Source of the DNA: an uncultured Pelagibacteraceae bacterium
Lineage (GTDB): Bacteria; Pseudomonadota; Alphaproteobacteria; Pelagibacterales; Pelagibacteraceae
Direction: 5' to 3'
DNA: 44,886 bases
Assembly: GCA_902604795.1 (NCBI GenBank)
Contig: CACKZV010000007.1
Location: 1 to 44,886 of the forward strand
In this document: positions 9,253 through 19,445 of the stretch, one piece after another
Numbering within the stretch: the first letter of the stretch is position 1
How the letters are laid out: the number at the start of each line of letters is the position of its first letter
Position numbers and translations under genes: made by a program
The notes under the pieces: model-generated
Database searches by the model: none
Told to the model about the DNA's origin: nothing
Seen by the model: the letters and a program-made list of their open reading frames with translations, nothing else

Positions 9253-9810
9253 ATGAAAAAAGTAAGTTTTACAGAAATGAAGAACGGTACTAGAGATGAC
9301 TATAAACTTTTGGAAAAATTAGAGAGCCAATATGAAAGAAAAACCGCAGATAGAATTTTAGATTATTTAGCTTCACAAACTACTACACTTGAAGGCTATC
9401 AGATAACAAGATTAGAACATTCATTACAAGCAGCAACAAGAGCATATAAAAATGGTGAAAACGAAGAAATGGTCGTAGCCACATTATTACACGATCTTGG
9501 AGATGAATTAGCTCCTATGAATCATTCTCAATACGCAGCATCAGTAATTAAACCCTATGTTTCAGAAAAAACTTATTGGATTATTTTACATCATGGTCTA
9601 TTTCAAACTTATTATTCTGCAGAACATTTAGGTGGAGACAAAAATGCAAGAGAAAAATATAGAAATGCAGAACATTATCAAGCAACAATAGATTTTTGTG
9701 AGAAGTATGACCAATCTTCATTTGATCCAAATTATAAATCAATGACTTTAAAAGAATTTGAACCAATGGTTAGGAATATTTTTTCTAGAAAACCTTACTA
9801 CCATCATTAA
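9253..9810 (+). CDS. HD-domain protein, possibly PhnZ/MIOX-like oxygenase
   Basis: A 185-aa soluble protein with an HD-type metal site: His56 (LEHSLQ), His80-Asp81 (LLHDLGDE), His91, His113/His114 (LHHGLFQ) and Asp153 or Asp158. The order H...HD...H...H...D and the 24-residue gap between the first two histidines resemble the mixed-valent di-iron oxygenases PhnZ and TmpB, which cleave organophosphonates, more than plain phosphohydrolases. The YxxE lid motif of PhnZ is not present at the matching position. It starts 1 bp after purF and abuts the DUF255 gene. The substrate is unknown; both a phosphohydrolase and an oxygenase remain possible. Confidence 0.7.
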   Translation: MKKVSFTEMKNGTRDDYKLLEKLESQYERKTADRILDYLASQTTTLEGYQITRLEHSLQAATRAYKNGENEEMVVATLLHDLGDELAPMNHSQYAASVIKPYVSEKTYWIILHHGLFQTYYSAEHLGGDKNAREKYRNAEHYQATIDFCEKYDQSSFDPNYKSMTLKEFEPMVRNIFSRKPYYHH

Positions 9811-9811
9811 A

Positions 9812-11752
9812 TTGCCTAATATTTTAAAAAACGAAAAAAGTCCTTATCTTCAACAACATAAAGATAATCCAGTTGATTGGTTTCCTTGGAATAAAGAAAC
9901 TTTAGGTAAAGCAAAGAAAGAAAAAAAACCTATATTTTTAAGCGTTGGATATGCAAGTTGTCATTGGTGTCATGTTATGGCTCATGAGAGCTTTGAAAAT
10001 GAAGAAACTGCCAAACTAATGAACGAAAAGTTTATTAATATTAAAGTTGATAGAGAGGAAAGGCCTGATTTGGATTATGTTTTTCAAAAAAGCTTATCAA
10101 TACTAACTGGAGCTCAAGGTGGATGGCCATTATCAATGTTTTTAGACGAAAATGGTGTACCATTTACAGGAGGAACGTATTTCCCACCTAAGGAAATTCA
10201 AGGGAGGCCTGACTTTAAAAAAGTCTTAAGCAACGTGCATAACGTCTACAATGAAAATAGAGAGAAAATTTTAGCTCAAGCACCACAAGTTAAAGAAATA
10301 TTCTCAAAGATAAACCAAAGATCTGCAGTTTTAAATCAACCATTGGAGCCATTTGTTGAAAAAATTATTAATTATTTAGATGAAAATAATGGAAGTTTCA
10401 AAGGAGCCCCAAAGTTCCCTCAATTTTATTTATTTGATGCAATGTTTTACTTTTATTTAAAAACAAAAAATAAAAATTATTTTAAACCTGTTGAAATTTT
10501 ACTTAATAATCTTTGTTCCAAAGGTATTTATGATCAGCTAGAAGGAGGAATTTCAAGATATGCTGTAGATGAAAAATGGATAATTCCACACTTTGAAAAA
10601 ATGCTTTATGACAATATTCAATTCATTGATCTCTTAACTAAATTTTATCAAAATACAAAAAATAATTATTTTAAAAATAAACTTTTACAAACAATTCAAT
10701 ACTTTAATAACGAATTCATGAATGCTGAAGGGTTGTATGGTTCAGCATATGATGCCGATAGTGAAGGTGTTGAAGGAAAATATTATGTTTGGTCATATGA
10801 AGAATTAAAAAAACTTTTAAAGGATGATATTAAATCTTTAGAAAATAATTATGAAATAACTACGAATGGTAATTTTGAAGGTAATAACATTTTGGTGGAA
10901 AAAAATTTAATATCTGATGAAGATAATAATAAATTAGATCGAATTAAAAATAAATTAATCAATGAAAGAAGAAATAGAATAAAACCTTTTTTTGACGATA
11001 AATCACAAACTGATTTAAATGCATATATGCTCCAAGTTCTTCTAAAAACTTCAGTAAATTTAGACGATGAAGATTTAAAAAGTAAAACAATAGAAACAAT
11101 AGAAATACTAAATAAAAAATTAAATCAAAAAATTATTCATTGTTATGAAAATAAAGAAATAGAAACTTTTCTTGAGGACTATGTATATTATGCTCTGCTA
11201 ATGATAACACTTTATGAGGTTGATGCTGATAATAAAGCTTTAGAAAAATCAATAAAAATAATGAATGCTACTTGGGAATTATTCTTTAATAAAGAAACTA
11301 GATTATTCCAGAAAAATATTATTAAAGATAATGATTTATTTGCAAGTCCATTAGACTTGAATGATAGCAATATTCCAAACGGTAATAGTGTTTATCTATT
11401 AATTTCAAATAAATTATATTCAATTACAAATGACAAAATATGGTCTGAAAGAATTGAAGTGCTTAAAAAATCATTTCACCAAGTAATAAACTCTTATTAT
11501 TCACAGATGTTTAGCTTTGTTAAAACCCTTGATATTTGCGAAAATACCTTATCATTCACATTATATGGAACACCTCAGTCTATTAAGGAAATGCAAATTT
11601 ATTTACAAAAAGAATATTTAGGAGTTGCAACATTTGTTTACCAATTAAATAAAGATACAAAACCTAGTGTTATTATATGTAAAAACCAAACTTGTTCTAA
11701 CAAATTAAATAATATAAGCGAAGTTGTTGAATATCTAAGCAAGAGTGATTAA
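9812..11752 (+). CDS. DUF255 thioredoxin-fold / six-hairpin protein (YyaL family)
   Basis: Large cytoplasmic protein with an N-terminal thioredoxin-like domain and a C-terminal six-hairpin glycosidase-like domain, the architecture of YyaL/SPATA20. Family signatures seen are [17 protein letters not shown] at the N-terminus, [14 protein letters not shown] with a CxxC pair, [31 protein letters not shown], and later [11 protein letters not shown] start at the TTG at 9812: it gives [13 protein letters not shown], the normal family start, and falls 1 bp after the previous stop. An upstream reading to 9758 would overlap that gene. About 646 aa. The biological function of this widespread family is not settled. 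Confidence 0.85.
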   Translation: MPNILKNEKSPYLQQHKDNPVDWFPWNKETLGKAKKEKKPIFLSVGYASCHWCHVMAHESFENEETAKLMNEKFINIKVDREERPDLDYVFQKSLSILTGAQGGWPLSMFLDENGVPFTGGTYFPPKEIQGRPDFKKVLSNVHNVYNENREKILAQAPQVKEIFSKINQRSAVLNQPLEPFVEKIINYLDENNGSFKGAPKFPQFYLFDAMFYFYLKTKNKNYFKPVEILLNNLCSKGIYDQLEGGISRYAVDEKWIIPHFEKMLYDNIQFIDLLTKFYQNTKNNYFKNKLLQTIQYFNNEFMNAEGLYGSAYDADSEGVEGKYYVWSYEELKKLLKDDIKSLENNYEITTNGNFEGNNILVEKNLISDEDNNKLDRIKNKLINERRNRIKPFFDDKSQTDLNAYMLQVLLKTSVNLDDEDLKSKTIETIEILNKKLNQKIIHCYENKEIETFLEDYVYYALLMITLYEVDADNKALEKSIKIMNATWELFFNKETRLFQKNIIKDNDLFASPLDLNDSNIPNGNSVYLLISNKLYSITNDKIWSERIEVLKKSFHQVINSYYSQMFSFVKTLDICENTLSFTLYGTPQSIKEMQIYLQKEYLGVATFVYQLNKDTKPSVIICKNQTCSNKLNNISEVVEYLSKSD

Positions 11753-11761
11753 ATCATTAAT

Positions 11762-13051
11762 ATGGATAAAGGTAACATAATAGATCATTTTAAATCAGGA
11801 ATTAAGAAAACCATTAATACTAAAATAGGCGTTGAGCACGAAAAATTTCTTTTCTATAAGAAGAATAATAAAAGGATTAATTATTCTACAATCAAAGAGA
11901 TTTTCAAAATTTTATATGAATTTGGTTGGAAACCATCTTATGAAGGTGAGAATGTTATAGCATTAAACAAAGATAACAAAAGTATAACTTTAGAACCAGG
12001 TAATCAAATTGAGCTTGCAGGTGCTCAATTAACTAATATTCACGAAGTTTGCTCTGAAGCAAATAATTATTTATTTGAACTTAAACAAGTTGTTGAAAAA
12101 TTAGATTTAAAAATAGTAAGTGCTGGATTTGATCCAATATCTGAGTTGTCTGAAATCCCAAACAATCCCAAAAAAAGATATGAAGTAATGACAAAGGATA
12201 TGCCTAGCGGTGGGCCGCTCAGTTTAGATATGATGTATAGAACGTCTGGGACACAATTAAATCTAGACTACACGTCTGAAAATGATTTTATAAAAAAGTT
12301 TAAATTAGCAAATAGCTTAGTGCCATTAAGTATTGCACTTTTTGCAAACTCATCAATTGTTGAGAAAAAAGATAGTAAATATTTATCATATCGATCAAAA
12401 GTATGGCAAGAAACATCAAGGGGTGGTCTTCCAGAAATTTTTTTGGAAAATGTTGATTTTGAAAAATATGCTGATTTTGTAATAGATTACCCAATATTAT
12501 TTATAAAAAGTGGTGATAAATATTTATCAGGTAAAAATTATAAATTTTCTGATTATATGAATGGTAATATTCAAGAAATAAATAAATCTTTACCAGGTAT
12601 TGACGATCTTGGATTGCATTTAAGTACTATATTTACAGAGAATAGATTAAAACAATATATTGAATTAAGATCTATGGATACTTGTGGTTGGGACTGTATC
12701 TGCGCTGGTCCTGCTTTTTTTACTGGTCTTTTATATGGTAATTTAGATGAAGCATTAGAATTTATTTCAAAATGGGAAACGAAAGATTTATTAAATGCTT
12801 ATAAAGATGCGCCTATGAAAGGGCTTGATACAAATTTAATGGGCAAAGATATGATTTATTGGATCTCTAACTTATTAAAAATTGCTGAGAAAGGCTTAGA
12901 AAAGAGAGATTTTATTGGAAAAAGCGGTACAAACGAAACTAAATACTTGGAACATCTAAATAAGATTATCAATAATAAAGAAACAGTCGCCAGTCATGTT
13001 ATAAATAAATTCTCTAAATTTCAAAATTTAGAAGATTTATATGACAAATAA
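11762..13051 (+). CDS. gshA: glutamate--cysteine ligase (plant/alphaproteobacterial type)
   Basis: Joins glutamate and cysteine with ATP, the first step of glutathione synthesis. The 429-aa GCS2-type protein shows GVEHEKFLF near residues 22-30, ITLEPGNQIELAGA near 80, MYRTSGTQLNLDY near 160 and RQxxE-like ENRLKQYIELRSMD near 300, all typical of the alphaproteobacterial/plant class. gshB overlaps its last 11 bases, giving a two-gene glutathione operon. Starts 9 bp after the DUF255 gene, so it may be part of a longer transcript starting upstream. Confidence 0.93.
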   Translation: MDKGNIIDHFKSGIKKTINTKIGVEHEKFLFYKKNNKRINYSTIKEIFKILYEFGWKPSYEGENVIALNKDNKSITLEPGNQIELAGAQLTNIHEVCSEANNYLFELKQVVEKLDLKIVSAGFDPISELSEIPNNPKKRYEVMTKDMPSGGPLSLDMMYRTSGTQLNLDYTSENDFIKKFKLANSLVPLSIALFANSSIVEKKDSKYLSYRSKVWQETSRGGLPEIFLENVDFEKYADFVIDYPILFIKSGDKYLSGKNYKFSDYMNGNIQEINKSLPGIDDLGLHLSTIFTENRLKQYIELRSMDTCGWDCICAGPAFFTGLLYGNLDEALEFISKWETKDLLNAYKDAPMKGLDTNLMGKDMIYWISNLLKIAEKGLEKRDFIGKSGTNETKYLEHLNKIINNKETVASHVINKFSKFQNLEDLYDK

Positions 13052-13967
13052 AATAATAGGCATACAAGGCGATAAATTAGATAAAATAAATATATCTTCT
13101 GATACATCAATATTTTTAGCTCATGAAGCTCAGAAATTAGGATATAAAATATTTTATTATACTCCTTCAAACTTATCTATCATCAAAAATAAAACATATG
13201 CAAATGGAGTATTTGTAAAATTTAATTATGAGAAAAAAAAATTTTATAAAATTTATAAAAAACGAAAAATTGACGTTGAAAATCTTAAATTTATTTTAAT
13301 TAGGCAGGATCCTCCATTTAATTCAGAATATTTAATAACTACTCTTATTTTAGATGGCTTAAAAAAAGTAAAAGTAATAAATAATCCAACCGGTATCAGA
13401 AATGTATCAGAAAAACTATACTCAAAGTATTTTATCAAATTTATGCCTAATACTTTGTTTTCAAATAATATAGAGGAAATTAAGAAATTTTATAAACAAA
13501 ATAAAAGTATCATTATGAAACCCATTAATGGATATGGCGGTAATCAAATTCATCTCATTAAAAATAAGTTTAATAAAAAACTTATTACAAATTTTTTAAA
13601 TAAAAATGGTCATTCAATGTTTCAAAAATTCTTAAAAAATATATCTAAAGGAGATAAGAGAGTTTTTATTATTAATGGTAAAGTATGTGGAGCAATTTCA
13701 AGAGTTCCAAAAAAAGGTTCATATTTGAGCAATATGAGCAAAGGTGCTGTGCCTAAACTTACAAAACTTACAAAACAAGAAATAAAAATTTCAAAACTTA
13801 TAGGAAAAAAATTGAAGAATGATAATATTTATTTTGCTGGAATTGACTTCATAGATCAGAAACTAAATGGAGATATTAATGTAACGTCTCCTACTGGATT
13901 AAAAACATACTATGACCTTTCTAAAATCAATCTTGCTAAGATATTTTGGAAAGGTTTAGGAGCTTGA
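13041..13967 (+). CDS. gshB: glutathione synthetase
   Basis: ATP-grasp ligase adding glycine to gamma-glutamylcysteine. The 308 aa contain an N-terminal domain (IGIQGDKLDKI), the RQDPPFN segment, NPTGIRNVSEKLY, the ATP-grasp lid IMKPINGYGGNQIHLI and the C-terminal FAGIDFID with NVTSPTG, all GshB landmarks. It overlaps gshA by 11 bp and its TGA overlaps the TTG start of the next permease. The protein is very lysine/asparagine rich, as expected for AT-rich coding DNA. Confidence 0.92.
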   Translation: MTNKIIGIQGDKLDKINISSDTSIFLAHEAQKLGYKIFYYTPSNLSIIKNKTYANGVFVKFNYEKKKFYKIYKKRKIDVENLKFILIRQDPPFNSEYLITTLILDGLKKVKVINNPTGIRNVSEKLYSKYFIKFMPNTLFSNNIEEIKKFYKQNKSIIMKPINGYGGNQIHLIKNKFNKKLITNFLNKNGHSMFQKFLKNISKGDKRVFIINGKVCGAISRVPKKGSYLSNMSKGAVPKLTKLTKQEIKISKLIGKKLKNDNIYFAGIDFIDQKLNGDINVTSPTGLKTYYDLSKINLAKIFWKGLGA

Positions 13968-14839
13968 ATAAATTATCAGATCAAAAGAAAGGTTCGCTAC
14001 TAGCCTTCGTAGCTGTAATGTTCATTACACCTGATTCATTACTTATCAGGCTTTCAGACATAGAAACATGGGGAATGCTTTTTTATAGAGGAGCCATTCC
14101 TTTCTTTATAGTCTTAATTGGATTATTATTGTTTTATAGGCAAAATTTTATTAATGCCTTTTTAAAAGTCGGTATAGTTGGTATATTTTATGCAATTAGC
14201 TTTTCTATTTGCAATATTACTTTCATTGTCTCTATTCAAAATACTAACGTAGCCAATACGTTGATTATGATTGCTTTAGCCCCAATGCTTTCCGCAATAC
14301 TTGGGGCAATATTTTTAAAAGAAATGCCTAGTAAAGGCACTTGGATCGCCATTTTCATTACATTTTTAGCGGCTTTATTTATTTTTTATGACTCGCTTCA
14401 AGTTGGTAATCTTTTTGGGAATATAATGGGATTTGTTACAGCTGCAGGATTAGCAGTAAATGCAGTTCTTATTAGATACGCAAAAGACAGAGATCTTTTG
14501 CCTTCTGCTGTAATGGGCAAATTAGGAGTTGCAGTATTTGCTTTCTTTTTTGTTGATAACTTTAATTTAAATGGAACTGATCAAATTTACATACCAGTAA
14601 TGTGTATTATTTGTGTAGCCTTACCTTTTGTTTTGGTAACAATTGCACCAAGGTTCATACCTGCAGAGGAAGTAAATCTATTTTTCTTATTAGAAACGAT
14701 AATAGGTCCAATTTGGGTATGGTTAGTTGTCAAAGAGCAGCCAACCCTTGAGACAATTATTGGAGGTGCCGTAATCATTATTACTTTGGGTATCCACTCA
14801 TTTATAAAACTAAGAGAGACTGAAAAAATAATTAATTAA
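13964..14839 (+). CDS. EamA/DMT family permease
   Basis: Drug/metabolite-transporter superfamily permease with ten predicted membrane helices in two EamA repeats (about 291 aa). The second repeat ends with PAEEVNLFFLLETIIGPIWVW and GGAVIIITLGI, a pattern shared with two other EamA genes in this window (24071 and 39579). The TTG at 13964 overlaps the gshB TGA as TTGA and is the likely start; a TTG 18 bases upstream is an alternative. Coupling to gshAB suggests export or import of a thiol or related metabolite, but this is inference from position only. Confidence 0.85.
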   Translation: MNKLSDQKKGSLLAFVAVMFITPDSLLIRLSDIETWGMLFYRGAIPFFIVLIGLLLFYRQNFINAFLKVGIVGIFYAISFSICNITFIVSIQNTNVANTLIMIALAPMLSAILGAIFLKEMPSKGTWIAIFITFLAALFIFYDSLQVGNLFGNIMGFVTAAGLAVNAVLIRYAKDRDLLPSAVMGKLGVAVFAFFFVDNFNLNGTDQIYIPVMCIICVALPFVLVTIAPRFIPAEEVNLFFLLETIIGPIWVWLVVKEQPTLETIIGGAVIIITLGIHSFIKLRETEKIIN

Positions 14840-14880
14840 TTTCTTGATTTAATATCAAATCATCCATAGATAGCGAAATT

Positions 14881-16200
14881 ATGGAAAAGATACTTAAAAA
14901 CTCCTGGGCATTATTCACAGGCATGGGTCTAATTATGATAGCTCATGGCTTTCAAGTTTCTTTACTTGGAGTAAGAGCTGTTCATGAAAGTTTTAGCTTA
15001 ACAGCAACTGGCTTTATGTTGTCAGGATATTTTGTAGGCTATTTTATAGGAGCAAAAACAGTTCCAATTTTAGTATCAAGAGTTGGTCATATAAGAGTAT
15101 TTGCTGCTTTTGCATCAATTGCTTCTATCGTTGTTTTAGTACACTCTATAATCATCAATCCTTTTACATGGTTTCTATTAAGAATTGCCTCAGGTTTTTC
15201 AATGGTATGTTTATATACAATTGCTGAAAGCTGGTTAAACGACCGAGCAAGCAATAAAAACAGAGGAAGTGTTTTATCAATTTATATGATCGTTCTTTAC
15301 GCATCTATGGCGATTGGAATGTTTTTTTTAAACTTCAGTAAACCAGAAAATTTTCAGCCATTTATACTTGTTTCTTTATTCATGTCGTTGTCACTTGTTC
15401 CAATATTATTAACTAAGAAAAAACCTCCAAAATTTAAAAAAATTATTGGAATGAAAATTAAAGAACTTTATGAAGCCTCTCCTTTTGGAATGGTAAGTGC
15501 ACTTTTATGTGGAATTTGTCACTCTGCAATGTTTGCTTTAATTGCTGTTTATGCAGCATCAATGAATTTTAGTATTTTTGAAATTTCTTTTGTAACATTC
15601 TTAATAGCTATTTCTGGAGCTATTTCCCAATGGCCTATTGGTAAACTATCAGACATTTATGACAGAAGAACAGTTACAGTATATTCCACATTTGCTTCGG
15701 CTTTCTTTGCGTTATGTGCAATTTTTTCGGTGGGCACGATGCATTTACCTGAAGGTTTAGCAAGCTCGAAGTTTTGGTTTTATATTTTTACAGGTTTATA
15801 TGCTTTCTTTAGTCTTCCTATGTTTGCATTAATATTTGCTCACACTAATGATTTTATAGCAAAAGAAAAATTTGTCGCTGCAGGTGCAGGTTTACAATTT
15901 ACCTTTGGAATGGGTGCAATTAGTGGACCTTTTTTATGTTCTATGTTTATGGATTTTATAGGAGAGAATGGTTACTTTATATTTCTAATTATATTTCACT
16001 GTTTAATAGGAGCATATGGAGTTTACAGGATGAAAGTTAGAGAGGTTGTTGAAAACCCTGACTCTCAATTCACACCTCTTCCTACAACAATAACACCTAT
16101 TGGCTTAGAACTTAATCCAGCGACAGAGCCTATCGAAGACCCAATAAAACCAGTAGAAACCGAAGAAACAGTTATTGTAGAGAATAACCCTCCCCAATAA
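14881..16200 (+). CDS. MFS transporter, YcaD-like
   Basis: Major facilitator superfamily permease with 12 predicted membrane segments over the first 385 residues. The motif after helix 2 region (GAKTVPILVSRVGHIRVF) and the mid-protein GKLSDIYDRRTVTVYS match the MFS loop signatures of the YcaD group. It ends in a soluble tail rich in Pro, Glu and Thr (about residues 395-439), an unusual extension with no recognised domain. The substrate cannot be told. It begins 41 bp after the EamA gene and ends 41 bp before the dehydrogenase pair. Confidence 0.85.
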   Translation: MEKILKNSWALFTGMGLIMIAHGFQVSLLGVRAVHESFSLTATGFMLSGYFVGYFIGAKTVPILVSRVGHIRVFAAFASIASIVVLVHSIIINPFTWFLLRIASGFSMVCLYTIAESWLNDRASNKNRGSVLSIYMIVLYASMAIGMFFLNFSKPENFQPFILVSLFMSLSLVPILLTKKKPPKFKKIIGMKIKELYEASPFGMVSALLCGICHSAMFALIAVYAASMNFSIFEISFVTFLIAISGAISQWPIGKLSDIYDRRTVTVYSTFASAFFALCAIFSVGTMHLPEGLASSKFWFYIFTGLYAFFSLPMFALIFAHTNDFIAKEKFVAAGAGLQFTFGMGAISGPFLCSMFMDFIGENGYFIFLIIFHCLIGAYGVYRMKVREVVENPDSQFTPLPTTITPIGLELNPATEPIEDPIKPVETEETVIVENNPPQ

Positions 16201-16241
16201 TTAAAATCTTATTTAAAACTTTTATTCTGCTAAAATAGTTT

Positions 16242-17252
16242 ATGACTAAAACTATAAATCTTGGAGTATTGGGTATTGATCATGGTCATATCTTCGACAT
16301 GCTTGATGAGATGCTTAAAGAGGGATGTAGTTGTAATTATTTTTGGACACAAGGTTCTCCGTTAACTTTAGATGAATTCAGAAAAAAATATCCTCAAATT
16401 AAAAGAGTAGATAATAAAAGTGATATTTTAAATGATGATACAATTGATATGATTTTAATTTCTTCCATTCCTAAAGATAGGGCAAATCTATCTATAGACG
16501 CAATGAAAGCTGGAAAAGATGTTATGGTTGACAAGCCAGGATGTACAACTCTTGAGCAACTTAACAAACTAAAACAAATAATTAAGGAGACAGGAAAAAT
16601 TTGGTCAATTAATTTTTCAGAAAGATTTCATGTAGCTGCTGTTACAAAAGCTGAAGAACTGGTCGCTGATGGTAAAATTGGCAAAGTAAAACAAACAATT
16701 GGTACTGGTCCCCACAGGCAAGGTAATTATGAAAGACCAGATTGGTTTTATGATCGTGATAGTTATGGTGGAATAATAACAGATATAGGTTCACATCAAA
16801 TTCACCAATTTTTAGTATTTACTAATTCAAATGAAGCTAAAGTAAACCATGCGTTAGTCGAAAATACGACTAAGAAAGAATTTGTTGGTTTTCAAGATTT
16901 TGGGGAAGTTAATCTTACTGGAAGTGGTGGTCATGGATATGTTCGTTTAGATTGGTTTACTCCTGATGCACTTCCTACTTGGGGAGATGGAAGGTTATTT
17001 ATACTGGGTGATAAAGGTTTTATTGAAATTAGAAAATATACAGACCTAGCAAAATCTGAAAAAGGAAATCAACTATTTTTGGCAAATAATGATTATGTTA
17101 AACATATTGACTGTTCGAATGTAAAACTGCCCTACTTTGCTAATTTAATTCAAGATGTTTTAAATAGAACTGATACTGCTTGTTCACAAGAACTTACTTA
17201 CTTATCAATGGAACTAGCAATTAAAGCTCAAGAATTAGCTGAAAAAAAATGA
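16242..17252 (+). CDS. Gfo/Idh/MocA family oxidoreductase (first of pair)
   Basis: NAD(P)-dependent oxidoreductase of 336 aa. The N-terminal Rossmann fold starts with LGVLGIDHGHIFDML; the catalytic lysine is in VDKPG near residue 98 (the EKP motif with D for E), and the second signature GGIITDIGSHQIHQFL lies near residues 175-190, providing the active-site Asp and His. Family members oxidise sugars, inositols or related polyols. The next homologue overlaps it by 4 bp (ATGA), so the two are probably co-translated and act on related substrates. Which substrate is unknown. Confidence 0.88.
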   Translation: MTKTINLGVLGIDHGHIFDMLDEMLKEGCSCNYFWTQGSPLTLDEFRKKYPQIKRVDNKSDILNDDTIDMILISSIPKDRANLSIDAMKAGKDVMVDKPGCTTLEQLNKLKQIIKETGKIWSINFSERFHVAAVTKAEELVADGKIGKVKQTIGTGPHRQGNYERPDWFYDRDSYGGIITDIGSHQIHQFLVFTNSNEAKVNHALVENTTKKEFVGFQDFGEVNLTGSGGHGYVRLDWFTPDALPTWGDGRLFILGDKGFIEIRKYTDLAKSEKGNQLFLANNDYVKHIDCSNVKLPYFANLIQDVLNRTDTACSQELTYLSMELAIKAQELAEKK

Positions 17253-18322
17253 AAAAATATCAGGTAGCAATAATAGGAACTAATATAGGAGCTAAGCATT
17301 TTGAGGATTTTCAAAAAGTATCAGACCGATTTAGTGTTCATACATTGTGTGGTTTAACTAGAGATGCAATAGATAAATTATTGGCGTCAAATAATGATAC
17401 TAAAATGTCATTAAACTTTGATGATGTATTAAAAGTAAAGGAAATAGATATAATTGATATTTGTCTCCCACCCCATTTACATTTTTCTGCGTGCAAAAAA
17501 TCTCTTGAAGCTGGAAAGCATGTAATTTGCGAAAAACCATTGGTTTCAAGTCTTAAAGAAATTGATGAGCTAAAAAATATTAGTAAAGAAACAGGAAAGA
17601 TAATTTTTCCTGTATTTCAATATAGGTATGGATTAGGATTTTCTAAATTTAAGGCACTAATAAAGTCAGGACTTGCTGGAAAACCTTTAATCGCCTCATT
17701 GGAAACTCATTGGAATAGAGGAAAAGATTATTATTCTAAACCTTGGAGAGGTACTTGGGATGGTGAACAAGGTGGGGCAATATTAAGTCATGCTATACAT
17801 ATTCATGACTTGGTGAGTATGATACTAGGCCCAGTTTCAAATGTATTTGCAAAATTAACAACAAGAGTAAATGACATTGAAGTCGAAGACTGTGCGTCTT
17901 TATCAATTGAAATGGAAGATGGAACATTGGTTACTAGCTCAATCACCCTTGGTGCAGCAAATGATACCAGTAGACTAAAATTCTGTTTTGATGGACTGAC
18001 AGTAGAATCGGGAGCATCTCCAGATAAACCTTATAATCCAGCTGACGATGAATGGGCTTTTTTACCAAGAGCTCCTATTTCAAAAAGTCAAATTGAAGAA
18101 GTATTGTCAAAAGTCGAAAAACCTAAATCATGGTATGCAGGAATGTTTGATGAAATAGCCAACAAACTTGATGGAAAAGTTAGTGATGAAGTAACTTTAT
18201 TGGATGCTAGAAAATCTTTAGAATTTGTAACAGCTGTTTACAGTTCATCAAGACAAAACAAAAGTATCAAACTTCCAATTACCAATGATAATCCTTTGTA
18301 CAGTTCCTGGTTACCAAAATAA
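17249..18322 (+). CDS. Gfo/Idh/MocA family oxidoreductase (second of pair)
   Basis: Second NAD(P)-dependent dehydrogenase of the same superfamily, 357 aa. It carries an N-terminal AIIGTNIGAKHFEDF nucleotide-binding turn, ICEKPLVSS with the conserved lysine near residue 97, and GGAILSHAIHIHDLVSMILGP near residue 180 as the substrate-binding helix. It diverges clearly from its upstream neighbour, so the pair is not a recent tandem duplication. Its stop directly abuts the stop of the opposite-strand 2-hydroxyacid dehydrogenase with no spacer. Confidence 0.88.
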   Translation: MKKYQVAIIGTNIGAKHFEDFQKVSDRFSVHTLCGLTRDAIDKLLASNNDTKMSLNFDDVLKVKEIDIIDICLPPHLHFSACKKSLEAGKHVICEKPLVSSLKEIDELKNISKETGKIIFPVFQYRYGLGFSKFKALIKSGLAGKPLIASLETHWNRGKDYYSKPWRGTWDGEQGGAILSHAIHIHDLVSMILGPVSNVFAKLTTRVNDIEVEDCASLSIEMEDGTLVTSSITLGAANDTSRLKFCFDGLTVESGASPDKPYNPADDEWAFLPRAPISKSQIEEVLSKVEKPKSWYAGMFDEIANKLDGKVSDEVTLLDARKSLEFVTAVYSSSRQNKSIKLPITNDNPLYSSWLPK

Positions 18323-19348
18323 TTAATAACCTAATTTAGGATCAACTTGATTATGTAAATCTTTTTTCTCAATAAATAGTTTTAAATTCTTGAAAAACTT
18401 TTCTAAAACCATCTCTATATAATTTCCTTTACTATCTGAAGATATATGAGGTGTAATGACTAAATTTGGTGTATCCCAAAATTTAGAATTTCTGTTTATG
18501 GGCTCTTCTGAAAAAACATCTAAAATAGCTCCAGCAATTTCATTTTTTTTTAATTTTTTTCTTAGATGCTCATAATCCATTACAGATTGACGACCAATAT
18601 TAACAATTCCACACGTAGCTTTAAGAAGATCTAATCTTTTCTTATTAATTAATCCTTTTGTTTCATTTGTTTCTGGAACAGCTAAATAAAGAAAATCAGC
18701 CTCAGGTAAGACTTCATCAATCCTATCAAATGTTATAACTTTTGAACAACCTTCAACTGCTCTACCCCTTCTATTAACTCCAATAACTTTTGCTCCTAAT
18801 GAGCTGATATGTTTAATCATTGACCCACCTAATGATCCAGTGCCAACCGCTACAACCTTTTTACTATCAATTGGGTTACTTAATAAAGTTACAAACTCTT
18901 TTTTTTTTTGATTAGTAATTATTCTTGTCATATGGTTTTGAAGCATCAAAACACTCATTAATCCAAATTCACCTGCCTTTTTAGAATGTATTCCACTACT
19001 ATTTGTTAAAATTAAATCTTTTTTAAGCCAATTAAATGGATAAAGATGATTAACACCCGCAGATACAATATGTATCCATTTTAAATTTGGTGCAATTTTG
19101 ATTAGATTATTTGTTGGAAAATTCCATGTCAGCAAAATATCTGCATCTTTCATTGAAGATTTCCAATTATCATCATCCCAATCAACTATGTATGAAATCT
19201 TATGTTTTATCTTTGGGTGTTTATTGAGAAAATTCTCAAATAATTCTTTTGGAACACTACTATTTTTTTCACCTTCTAAATCACAAGGCAAAGAACCTTT
19301 TTTCCAGTGATTATTTCTTATATGAATTTTAATTTTACCTTTGGGCAT
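18323..19348 (-). CDS. D-2-hydroxyacid dehydrogenase (GhrA/hydroxypyruvate reductase-like)
   Basis: NAD(P)-dependent reductase of 2-keto acids, 341 aa. The nucleotide-binding motif AVGTGSLGGSM sits in the central Rossmann domain with NRRGR after the second strand, which favours NADPH. The catalytic trio is visible as Arg in VNIGRQSVM, Glu in FSEEP and His in ITPHIS. It converges on the two Gfo/Idh/MocA genes. Glyoxylate or hydroxypyruvate are usual substrates for this branch, but the sequence alone does not decide. Confidence 0.85.
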   Translation of the reverse strand: MPKGKIKIHIRNNHWKKGSLPCDLEGEKNSSVPKELFENFLNKHPKIKHKISYIVDWDDDNWKSSMKDADILLTWNFPTNNLIKIAPNLKWIHIVSAGVNHLYPFNWLKKDLILTNSSGIHSKKAGEFGLMSVLMLQNHMTRIITNQKKKEFVTLLSNPIDSKKVVAVGTGSLGGSMIKHISSLGAKVIGVNRRGRAVEGCSKVITFDRIDEVLPEADFLYLAVPETNETKGLINKKRLDLLKATCGIVNIGRQSVMDYEHLRKKLKKNEIAGAILDVFSEEPINRNSKFWDTPNLVITPHISSDSKGNYIEMVLEKFFKNLKLFIEKKDLHNQVDPKLGY

Positions 19349-19445
19349 TTAAAATTAAAATATACTAAAATTTTAAAAATTATAACAATCATTAAAGAAG
19401 GTTGTTCTCAAAAAAAAATGTAATATTGTATAGAATATTAAAATT

